From Alteromonas profundi (GTDB lineage: Bacteria; Pseudomonadota; Gammaproteobacteria; Enterobacterales; Alteromonadaceae), in contig NZ_JAAAWN010000003.1 in assembly GCF_010500865.1 (NCBI RefSeq), positions 62,001 to 126,000 on the forward strand: a DNA stretch of 64,000 bases. Reading direction: 5' to 3'. Both the position numbers and the translations under genes were made by a program. The notes beneath the pieces are model-generated. The model made no database searches, was not told the origin of the DNA, and saw only the letters and a program-made list of their open reading frames with translations. Below are positions 49,725 to 56,973 of this stretch, piece by piece. Positions within the stretch are counted from its first letter, which is position 1. Every line of letters starts with the position of its first letter.

Positions 49725-50849
49725 CTATCGCTTTTGTACCACTAATGAGCCTATGGAGTAACCGGCCCCAAATGAACACAATATACCTATATCACCTGAT
49801 GTTAGGTCTTGATGATACAAACCAAAAGCGATTACCGAGCCCGCCGACGCGGTATTGGCGTATTCATCTAGCACAATAGGCGCTTCTTCTTTCGTCGCCT
49901 CTCTTCCTAAAAGTCTTTTGCAAATTAAAGTGTTCATATTGATATTGGCTTGATGTAACCACCAACGCTTAACATCTGCTGGGGTAAGATTATGCCTTTC
50001 AAGATGAGCAGCAATATGGTCAGCCGCCATCGGGCACACTTCTTTAAAAACTTTTCTACCGGCTTGGTGAAAAAGTTTATCCGGCCCATAGGGATCAACG
50101 TCTTCCGCGCGAGACACATAGCCAAAATTCGAGCGAATATTGCTGGAGTATTTGGTTACCGCTTTGGTGCTAAGCACATCATAAATATGATCGCTGGTGG
50201 CAGTTTCTGCATGCTCTAATACGGTTGCAGTGCCCACATCCCCGAAGATGAAGTGACTATCTCGGTCGGTATAGTTAATTTGTGGCGAAACTAACTCGGG
50301 GTTTATAACTAATACACACTTGGCGCTTCCCGCAGCAAGCATTTCATAGGCACGGTGCATACCAAATGTAGCAGCAGAACATGCCACCAACATATCAAAG
50401 CCAAACCCTTCTATGCCTAAGGCTTCTTGCACTTCGATAGCTATAGCAGGGTAGGCGCGTTGTGTATACGCGCATGAAACGATAACGGCGTCGATATCTT
50501 GTGCAGTTTTGTTCGCCGCGACCAAGGCTTTTTTTGCTGCCTCAAGGGCTATTTCAGCTTGATGAGAAAGCATATCGTCACCACGCGGCGCTATCTGCGG
50601 CTTCATACGTGTAATATCTAAAGCCCCTTCTTTTTGATAGATATACCGGCTTTTAATACCCGACGCTTTTTCAATAAACTCTGCACTTGAGTGCGGCATC
50701 GCAGTAAGTACACCTGCCTCAATTTTATCTGCATTTTCGTTATTATAGTTATCTGCATAGGCGTTATAACTGTTAACCAACTCTTCATTGGTAATACTTT
50801 CTTCAGGATGCCAAACACCCACGCCGCTAATTACAATCTGTTGAGCCAT
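49725..50849 (-). CDS. Beta-ketoacyl-ACP synthase III family protein (FabH-like)
   Basis: Thiolase-fold condensing enzyme of 374 residues. The start MAQQIVISGVGVWHPEE at 50849 follows GAAGAGAAGAGT; an in-frame ATG upstream at 50918 has no ribosome site. The catalytic triad Cys-His-Asn is intact in MLVACSAATFGMHRA, WWLHQANINMNTLI and EYANTASAGSV. It is longer than E. coli FabH (317) and has an insertion around residues 35-90 (NADKIEAGVL, MKPQIAPRGDDM), so it belongs to a distinct FabH-like subgroup, of which the substrate is uncertain. It lies 72 bp before prsK in the same direction, possibly one transcript. Confidence 0.88.
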   Translation of the reverse strand: MAQQIVISGVGVWHPEESITNEELVNSYNAYADNYNNENADKIEAGVLTAMPHSSAEFIEKASGIKSRYIYQKEGALDITRMKPQIAPRGDDMLSHQAEIALEAAKKALVAANKTAQDIDAVIVSCAYTQRAYPAIAIEVQEALGIEGFGFDMLVACSAATFGMHRAYEMLAAGSAKCVLVINPELVSPQINYTDRDSHFIFGDVGTATVLEHAETATSDHIYDVLSTKAVTKYSSNIRSNFGYVSRAEDVDPYGPDKLFHQAGRKVFKEVCPMAADHIAAHLERHNLTPADVKRWWLHQANINMNTLICKRLLGREATKEEAPIVLDEYANTASAGSVIAFGLYHQDLTSGDIGILCSFGAGYSIGSLVVQKR

Positions 50850-51336
50850 ACTCTTCTCTTCATTCTTGTCTTCATTTGGTATCAAGTACATTGTCAAATA
50901 ACGCGAGGTGACCGGCAATGTCCCCGTAACTCGCTCCCGCCGTTATCCGTAGTGTCCCTACCGACGATATAAGCGAAGTGCGCTATTATTAATGCGTGTC
51001 CTTAATAAGTAGCTTACCGCAAACCCAATCTTCTGTAACTAAAATGCCTTTTATTGCGTCATTTTACTCAACGCTATGGTGTGTACTTCTCTTACGAACG
51101 CCAAAACCTATTCACCCCACACGGTACTAACACGCGGAAAAAACATGCAAACAACATTTAATTTACAAAATGTAAGCATAAAAACCATAAATTGGTTGAC
51201 AAATTGGCAAGCCACTAATACCGTTTAACCTATGAATTGGCAATAACAAAGCACTTGTCGTGCAAAAAGTGCTGAGTGAGTTTAAGTAACCGACATGCAT
51301 TTAAAGCATGTTCAACACGTATTTGAGGATAAAGAT
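50850..51336. promoter_or_regulatory. Divergent intergenic region with AATTGGCAA repeats upstream of the reductase gene
   Basis: About 490 bp without a credible gene. Before the reductase gene stands TTGACA (51196-51201), a possible -35. AATTGGCAA occurs twice, at 51202-51210 and 51235-51243, 33 bp apart, and a further AAATTGG at 51189-51195. Such direct repeats three helical turns apart may be regulator-binding sites. The remainder up to 51180 shows nothing I recognise. Confidence 0.45.
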
Positions 51337-52215
51337 ATGTCAAAACCAACCATCGGTTTCATTGGTCTGGGCTTAATGGGCGGCAACATGGTCGAAAACC
51401 TGCAGAAGAAAGGTTACGACGTTACTGTCATGGACTTAAACGCAGATGCCGTTAAAGCGTGTGTCGATCGCGGCGCAAAGTCGGCATCTACTGCACAAGA
51501 ATTAGCATCAAACGTTGATATCGTTATGTTGTGCCTTACCACGTCCGCTATCGTGGAATCGGTGATGTATGCTGACGACGGCATCATGGCTGGCATTAAA
51601 GAAGGTGCTGTGGTCATCGACTTTGGTACCTCTATCCCTTCTTCAACCCGTAAAATTGGTGAAGATTTAGCGAAAAAAGGCGTGGGTATGATTGATGCGC
51701 CACTTGGCAGAACCCCCGCCCACGCGAAAGACGGCCTACTTAACATTATGGCCGCAGGCGACAAAGACACATTTGAAAAAGTAAAAGGGGTACTTGAAGA
51801 CCAAGGTGAAAATGTATTCCACCTAGGCGCATTGGGCGCAGGACATACTACCAAGCTTATAAATAACTTTATGGGTATGACCACAGTGTGTGCAATGTCG
51901 CAAGCTTTCGCGGTGGCTGACCGCGCAGGTGTCGACCGTCAACAACTGTTCGACATTATGTCTACCGGCCCCTCTAGTTCGCCATTTATGCAATTTTGTA
52001 AAAACTATGCAGTAGACAATGTAAGTGATCTCGGCTTTTCCATTGCCAATGCTAACAAAGATTTGGGTTACTTTTTGAAGATGGTGGAAGATCTTGGTAC
52101 CGAGTCTAAAATTGCAGAAGGGTCGTCGGCAAACTTACAAGCGGCATTTGATGCCGGTATGGGTAACGGCAACGTTCCTGAGATTTTCGATTACTTTCTT
52201 AAACTAAACAAATAG
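51337..52215 (+). CDS. NAD(P)-dependent beta-hydroxyacid dehydrogenase family reductase (possible DEH reductase)
   Basis: 292-residue oxidoreductase of the 3-hydroxyisobutyrate dehydrogenase family. ATG 51337 is chosen because GAGGA stands 7 nt upstream; an in-frame ATG at 51295 lacks this. The Rossmann motif is IGFIGLGLMGGNMVENL near residues 5-21, the substrate loop IDAPLGRTPAHAKDG and the catalytic Lys in GAGHTTKLINN. The canonical xxGG in substrate loops reads RTPAHA here. Family members include tartronate semialdehyde reductase and the DEH reductase of some Vibrio alginate pathways. With the neighbouring hexuronate-type transporter and PL6-like protein, a role in reducing an uronate keto-product is plausible but unproven. 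Confidence 0.85.
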   Translation: MSKPTIGFIGLGLMGGNMVENLQKKGYDVTVMDLNADAVKACVDRGAKSASTAQELASNVDIVMLCLTTSAIVESVMYADDGIMAGIKEGAVVIDFGTSIPSSTRKIGEDLAKKGVGMIDAPLGRTPAHAKDGLLNIMAAGDKDTFEKVKGVLEDQGENVFHLGALGAGHTTKLINNFMGMTTVCAMSQAFAVADRAGVDRQQLFDIMSTGPSSSPFMQFCKNYAVDNVSDLGFSIANANKDLGYFLKMVEDLGTESKIAEGSSANLQAAFDAGMGNGNVPEIFDYFLKLNK

Positions 52216-52228
52216 TAACAACAATCAT

Positions 52229-52281
52229 GATGATATGAGTATCCTAAGACGCAAGTAACGCCTGGCCCTGCTCATATCATC
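52229..52281. repeat. Long-loop inverted repeat between reductase and transporter genes
   Basis: GATGATATGAG (52229-52239) and CTCATATCATC (52271-52281) are perfect 11-bp inverted repeats around a 31-nt loop, 14 bp after the reductase stop. A T-rich stretch follows at 52290-52296. It could be a terminator, attenuator or processing site in a reductase-transporter transcript. Confidence 0.6.
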
Positions 52282-52377
52282 TACGCCCTATTTTTTATTG
52301 TTTACGACACCTGCTTGTCTTGAGGAGAATGGGTCACAATTGTGCCATTCACCCGCTTCGACAAACTGGCTGTTCAA

Positions 52378-52387
52378 TTGGTACCAA
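52378..52387. promoter_or_regulatory. TTGGTACCAA palindrome upstream of the MFS gene
   Basis: A perfect 10-bp palindrome 57 bp before the transporter start. Its half-site TTGGT resembles FadR/GntR-family operators such as the PdhR box at 492-506. It is a candidate operator only; a 10-bp palindrome can arise by chance. Confidence 0.35.
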
Positions 52388-52444
52388 CACCACCATAACT
52401 AAAAAATAGCCGAAAGGTAAACAACGACATAGAGAAGTGATATC

Positions 52445-53743
52445 GTGAAAATACAAGGTTTACGTTGGTGGGTGATTGCCTTAATTGCCCTAGCGACCAT
52501 TATTAATTACATCGACCGTCAGGCACTTAGTGTGCTTTGGCCAGCAATTGTCGAAGACTTATTTCCTGATAAAAGTGCATTAGAACGTAAACAGATTTAC
52601 GCCAACATTTCCATTGTCTTTGTGTTCTCGTATGCCTTCGGTCAGGCCATTTTCGGTAAAATTTTTGACTGGCTAGGTACGCGCGTAGGTTTTGTCCTTT
52701 CTATCGGTGTATGGTCTCTTGCCACTATCGCCCATGCTTTTGCTCAAGGCGTATTAAGCTTTAGCATTTTTAGAGGGATACTCGGTATAGCTGAAGCAGG
52801 TAACTGGCCGGGTGCCACTAAGGGCAATGCAGAATGGTTCCCCACAAAAGAGCGGGCTTTAGCGCAAGGTTTGTTTAATTCAGGGGCGGCTATCGGCGGA
52901 ATTATTGCCTTCCCTATAATTGCTTATCTTACTCTTCATTTCAGTTGGCAGATGGTTTTCGTAATAGTCGGTGCCATCGGTCTACTTTGGTTGGTGCCGT
53001 GGGTTATATTGGTAAAGGCTCCGCCGAGTATGCACTCATGGATAACAGATGCAGAACGTGAATATATACTTACCGGCCAACGTCGGGTAACTGAAAACGA
53101 GGTAGATGAAGAAGAAGAATATACCCCTTCTACTACCGAAATTTTATCTCACAAACAAAGCTGGGGGGTGATTATCGCCTCAGCAGCTATCGATCCTATT
53201 TGGTGGTTATTTGTGTTCTGGATCCCAATCTATCTTAATGAAGTGTACGGTATGAACGTCACCGATATTGGTATCTATGGATGGGTACCGTACGTGGGCG
53301 CAATGTTTGGAGCTTGGTTCGGAGGGCTTTTGGCGCAAAATAGATTAAAAGCCGGTTGGAATGCCGATAAAACCCGTAAGTTAGTTATTACACTTGGGTG
53401 CTTGATAATGCTACCTGCGCTTATTGCAATGTCTAATCCAGGCGGCCCTACTATCGCGGTACTTATTATGGCTGTCATCTTGTTTGGCTTTCAAACGGCC
53501 ATTGGTAACGTGCAAACCCTACCCAGTGATTTATTTGGCAAAAAAGCGGTGGGCACCTTATCAGGTTTTTCTGGCATGGCGGCAAAACTTGGTGCAGTAG
53601 GCTTAACCTCCTTAGTGCCTTATTTAACCGCAGGGGGCAATTACACCCCAGCCTTCGTAATCGGCGCGTCTTTGGCAATTATTGCAGTCTTAGCAATTTG
53701 GATTTTAATCCCCAAAGTGGAACCGCTAAAAAAGAAAGCATAA
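52445..53743 (+). CDS. MFS transporter, anion:cation symporter type (hexuronate/ExuT-like)
   Basis: 12-segment secondary transporter of 432 residues. The N-terminal RWWVIALIALATIINYIDRQ near residues 7-26 and the GILGIAEAGNWPGATKGNAE motif in segment 4 are signatures of the ACS family, which includes ExuT hexuronate and galactonate transporters. A long acidic central loop (VDEEEEYTPST) separates the two halves. It should import small sugar acids, here probably unsaturated uronate or DEH-type products. GTG is not used: ATG 52445 follows AGAAGTGAT. It stands 229 bp after the reductase gene and is closed by a terminator. Confidence 0.88.
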   Translation: MKIQGLRWWVIALIALATIINYIDRQALSVLWPAIVEDLFPDKSALERKQIYANISIVFVFSYAFGQAIFGKIFDWLGTRVGFVLSIGVWSLATIAHAFAQGVLSFSIFRGILGIAEAGNWPGATKGNAEWFPTKERALAQGLFNSGAAIGGIIAFPIIAYLTLHFSWQMVFVIVGAIGLLWLVPWVILVKAPPSMHSWITDAEREYILTGQRRVTENEVDEEEEYTPSTTEILSHKQSWGVIIASAAIDPIWWLFVFWIPIYLNEVYGMNVTDIGIYGWVPYVGAMFGAWFGGLLAQNRLKAGWNADKTRKLVITLGCLIMLPALIAMSNPGGPTIAVLIMAVILFGFQTAIGNVQTLPSDLFGKKAVGTLSGFSGMAAKLGAVGLTSLVPYLTAGGNYTPAFVIGASLAIIAVLAIWILIPKVEPLKKKA

Positions 53744-53756
53744 AACGATGTTAATG

Positions 53757-53787
53757 AATTGGCTCTCCTGTAGAGCCAATTTTTTTG
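53757..53787 (+). terminator. Terminator after the MFS gene
   Basis: AATTGGCTCT and AGAGCCAATT form a 10-bp stem with a CCTGT loop and a T-run, 14 bp past the stop. It separates the transporter from the lipoprotein/TonB-receptor unit. Confidence 0.9.
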
Positions 53788-54176
53788 CTTAAGTGTTAAT
53801 AACTCCCGCCCTCATTTTTGCATTCTATCCTCTTTTCGATAATGCATTTCTCCTCCTTAGTGCAATACCACTGCGTTTAAAACTCGTGTAACTGCGCCAC
53901 ACAGGCCAAATGGCTTACCAAACATTACTAAACCAAGTACCAAACCATCTCATTGGTAATAACAAGAAAGTTAACTTAATTGTTTTTCTTAATATTTTAT
54001 TAAGCTTAATGTTAAGAAAAAAACGTGAATATAGTGGAAAATGTAAAAATTTTGTGTTCTTATTATCCAGAAGCAGAAGATTTGGTAAAATAAAAACCTA
54101 ATATTGGTAATAAGATAAAACCATTAAGGTTATACCCAAATATCTAAAACGGTAAAACCTGGAGAGAAACGCCATC
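53788..54176 (+). promoter_or_regulatory. AT-rich upstream region of the PL6-like/TonB-receptor unit
   Basis: About 390 bp, strongly AT-rich from 53950 on, with no real gene. The 11-mer ATTGGTAATAA occurs at 53952-53962 and again at 54103-54113, 151 bp apart, with a related TTTGGTAAAA at 54081-54090. Between them lies the large inverted repeat described separately. The ribosome site GGAGAG at 54161-54166 precedes the lipoprotein ATG. This is where regulation of the locus is most likely to act. Confidence 0.5.
53983..54021. repeat. AT-rich near-perfect inverted repeat with palindromic centre
   Basis: TTTTTCTTAATATT (53983-53996) pairs with AATGTTAAGAAAAA (54008-54021); 13 of 14 positions are Watson-Crick and one is a G-T wobble in RNA. 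The 11-nt middle contains the palindrome TTAAGCTTAA. The element has almost no G or C apart from the centre, and lies about 155 bp upstream of the PL6-like gene. It may be a cruciform, an operator or a transcript-end hairpin. Confidence 0.6.
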
Positions 54177-56888
54177 ATGAAGATTAAAGCATTTGCACTA
54201 TGCGCCATTGCTGCCGCCATGTCAGGATGTAACGTGGATTCGGACAATAACCCCAATACACTTGGCTCAATAACGTTGTCGGGCACCCCAACATCAGGGC
54301 AAACCCTTAGTGCCTCAGTGAGCGATCCTGACGGTATTTCAGGGGCGGTTCAATATTACTGGTATGCAGATAACGAGGTAGTTGAAGACGCGCATTCGTC
54401 AACCTTTACCCTTACCAATGAACAAATTGGTTCAGCAATTACTGTGCAAGGCTCATATACAGATGATGGTGGTATTAACGAATCTCACATTAGTGACGCT
54501 ACAGCGAGTGTATCTGCGATTTCTTATGATGCTACGGTAACCATTAGCGGCGAGGCTACCATTGGCTCGACACTAACGGCGACGGTGGCCGATCAAAACG
54601 GTATCGAAAACGCTACGATTATCTATACGTGGTTCGCCGATGACGAAGTAATAGAAGATGAAGTGTTATCTACCTTAACCCTTGGCGATGCGCAATTCGG
54701 AAAAGTGATTACCGTACAGGCGACCTTTGAAGATGACCGCGGATTTAGTGAGTCCCCTATTTCAGCGGCAACCGACCCAGTAGCACGTACCAATACGGAA
54801 GGCACTATTATTATTGAGGGTACGCCCACAGTAGGAAATACTCTCACTACTACCATTGAAGATGAAGATGGCGCCAGTGGCAGTGCAACTTACCAATGGT
54901 TTGCCGATGACCAAGTTATTACTGGTGCTACGCAAAGCAGCTTCACTGTAGATGCGTCCTTAATTGGTCAAGTGCTTACCGTTCAAGCTACCTATACTGA
55001 TGACTATGGTTTTTCTGAAGAAATCATGTCGGAACCTACTATTGCAGTTACCGCGGTAGCAGTGAATGAAGCCGGTAGTATTATCATTAATGGAAGCGCT
55101 CCTTACCTTGCAAGTGCACCTCTCACCGCTGAAATTACCGATAATAACGGTGTTGATACGAACAGCCTGGTTTATACCTGGTATGCCGACGGTGAAGCGA
55201 TTAATGGTGTAACGGGTAATACGCTTACCCCAAGCGACTATGCCGGCGCAATTATTTCAGTGAGCGCAGACTATACTGACCAAGACAATTTTGCAGAGTC
55301 GGTTTCAGCGTCACTAGATACGATTATTTACAGCCAAGTCGTCAGTGATGCTTCTGGTTTAATGAATGCAGTAAACGGCGCGCTTGCAGATGGCGACGTG
55401 GTAGGCCTTACCACAAATATATATGCCGATCTTGATGCCATTATGTTGACCAGTGCTGTCACACTTGCGGCGGTTGAAGGTAATGACCCAGTTATTACCG
55501 GAGAAGCCTGTATTAATGTTGCAAGTACAGTAGACGGTGCGGTTATTCGAGGCCTCACATTCCAAGATATAGACACTAAAGCCGGCTCTTACTGCGAATC
55601 AGAAGAATCAGCGATTATCTATTCAGAAGGCGATAATTTTGTATTTACACAAAATACGATGGATGGCGATCAAGAAGTACTGAACCAAGAAACCTATCAC
55701 TGGCTTATGGTAAAAGGCGCTGGGGCAGTTATCGAGCGTAATACCTTTACTAACCGAAACAATGCATTAAAAGGCTCAGTAATTAAGTTGTCTTCGTCTG
55801 GTTCAGACCATGTTATTCAGTACAACTTATTTGCCAACGCCGATAACCCTAACTTCGACGACTCAAGCTTACTGCTATTGAACTTAGGTAGCACCACCGG
55901 CGCTGATGCTGCCGAGGACGCTAATTTTGTTGTTCAGTACAATCGTTTTGATAGTTTTGCCAGCGGACGCCGCTTAATGCGTGTGCAAACCTCTGGTGCC
56001 ACGATAAAGGGCAATACTATTGTTAACCCTAATGGGGGTATTTCATTGGAAGACGGTGGTTTCAATACCGTGGCGGATAATATCATCATTCGCACCAGTG
56101 ATATCGCAAGCTCTGATGATAGACCAAGTGGTGTTCTTCTTACGCCACTAGGCCATACCGTAACCAATAATTATATTGCCGGTATTCGTTCTGGCAATAA
56201 GGAAGCGGGCGGCATTGTATTTACCGCAAACCCTTTTTCACAAGCTGATGGCGGTGTACCGAATGCAGGCAACCAGGCTGTGCTAGATGGTGCTGGTGAC
56301 CTTTCATTGACAGTAACTAACAATACCGTACTCAACTCATTACAGCCTATTGTGTTTAGTACTGAGATTGGCAGCAACGCCCCCGTTGGCGACTGTGATG
56401 AACTTACCGCAGACAACGCTCCTGTTCTGTACGCCTTAACAAAGAACTTCTTCAATATTGCCTTTGACGCTAATGTGATAGCCAATGGCTTTAACGATGA
56501 TGCAAGTAAACAAGGCCTGTACTTCGACTCAGAAGCACTAAGCAGCGACCACGCCTTTGAATATGACTGTGACCTTATCGACCATGAAAACTCGCTCTTC
56601 TCTAATAGCTTTGGCTTTATGGATAGCTATGCCTCTGGCGATGTAGAAGACGAGTTTTGGGTAGACATTCGTAATCTTAATGGCAACGGCGAGTTCGATT
56701 CTGATGGCGCGATAGACCAAGATCCTGCGGCAAACGGTAAAGAAGTGCCTGAGTTCATTACCGCTGAAAACGGACTCGTAGAAACCGATCCTAGCGGCGC
56801 TCAAGCGGTTGCAGGGGCGAAAGGCCTTTACTACATCGAAGCCTCAGATGTAGGTGCTGGTTCTACCTGGGTCGCTTCAAACGAATAA
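54177..56888 (+). CDS. Lipoprotein with four Ig-like repeats and a PL6-like beta-helix (active-site residues replaced)
   Basis: 903-residue exported lipoprotein. The signal peptide ends in the lipobox MSGC with Cys18, and the next residue is Asn, so outer-membrane sorting is likely. Four Ig-like repeats begin near residues 30, 117, 207 and 297. From about 388 a right-handed beta-helix follows, resembling the PL6 (chondroitinase B/alginate lyase) family: VIRGLTFQDI, VIERNTFTNRNNALKGSVI, VVQYNRFDSF, IKGNTIVNPNGGISLEDGG, VTNNYIAGIR. In PL6 enzymes a catalytic Lys lies exactly 21 residues before the Arg of the LRHG motif; aligned here these are Gln604 and Glu625. It may thus bind glycan without cleaving it, or use different residues. 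Cys-pairs in the C-terminal region suggest disulfides. Confidence 0.8.
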   Translation: MKIKAFALCAIAAAMSGCNVDSDNNPNTLGSITLSGTPTSGQTLSASVSDPDGISGAVQYYWYADNEVVEDAHSSTFTLTNEQIGSAITVQGSYTDDGGINESHISDATASVSAISYDATVTISGEATIGSTLTATVADQNGIENATIIYTWFADDEVIEDEVLSTLTLGDAQFGKVITVQATFEDDRGFSESPISAATDPVARTNTEGTIIIEGTPTVGNTLTTTIEDEDGASGSATYQWFADDQVITGATQSSFTVDASLIGQVLTVQATYTDDYGFSEEIMSEPTIAVTAVAVNEAGSIIINGSAPYLASAPLTAEITDNNGVDTNSLVYTWYADGEAINGVTGNTLTPSDYAGAIISVSADYTDQDNFAESVSASLDTIIYSQVVSDASGLMNAVNGALADGDVVGLTTNIYADLDAIMLTSAVTLAAVEGNDPVITGEACINVASTVDGAVIRGLTFQDIDTKAGSYCESEESAIIYSEGDNFVFTQNTMDGDQEVLNQETYHWLMVKGAGAVIERNTFTNRNNALKGSVIKLSSSGSDHVIQYNLFANADNPNFDDSSLLLLNLGSTTGADAAEDANFVVQYNRFDSFASGRRLMRVQTSGATIKGNTIVNPNGGISLEDGGFNTVADNIIIRTSDIASSDDRPSGVLLTPLGHTVTNNYIAGIRSGNKEAGGIVFTANPFSQADGGVPNAGNQAVLDGAGDLSLTVTNNTVLNSLQPIVFSTEIGSNAPVGDCDELTADNAPVLYALTKNFFNIAFDANVIANGFNDDASKQGLYFDSEALSSDHAFEYDCDLIDHENSLFSNSFGFMDSYASGDVEDEFWVDIRNLNGNGEFDSDGAIDQDPAANGKEVPEFITAENGLVETDPSGAQAVAGAKGLYYIEASDVGAGSTWVASNE
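54264..55338 (+). repeat. Four tandem Ig-like repeats inside the PL6-like lipoprotein
   Basis: Repeats of 87-91 residues share ITLSGTPTSGQTL-like starts, a DxDG or DxNG motif, YxWYADxEVI in the middle and a VxATYTDDxGFSE-like strand near the end. The first three are most alike; the fourth is more divergent. They probably act as a spacer that holds the C-terminal beta-helix away from the membrane. Confidence 0.8.
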
Positions 56889-56918
56889 ACGCTTTAAACA
56901 AACCCTACACACAAAAGA

Positions 56919-56945
56919 CACAAGGGCAAGTGATTGCCCTTTGTG
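56919..56945 (+). promoter_or_regulatory. Hairpin between lipoprotein and TonB-receptor genes
   Basis: CACAAGGGCAA and TTGCCCTTTGTG pair around a GTGA loop, with one bulged T. There is no T-tail, and it ends 28 bp before the receptor start. It may partly stop transcription or stabilise the downstream receptor message. Confidence 0.5.
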
Positions 56946-56973
56946 CAACACTAAACACAACGGAGATATTGGA

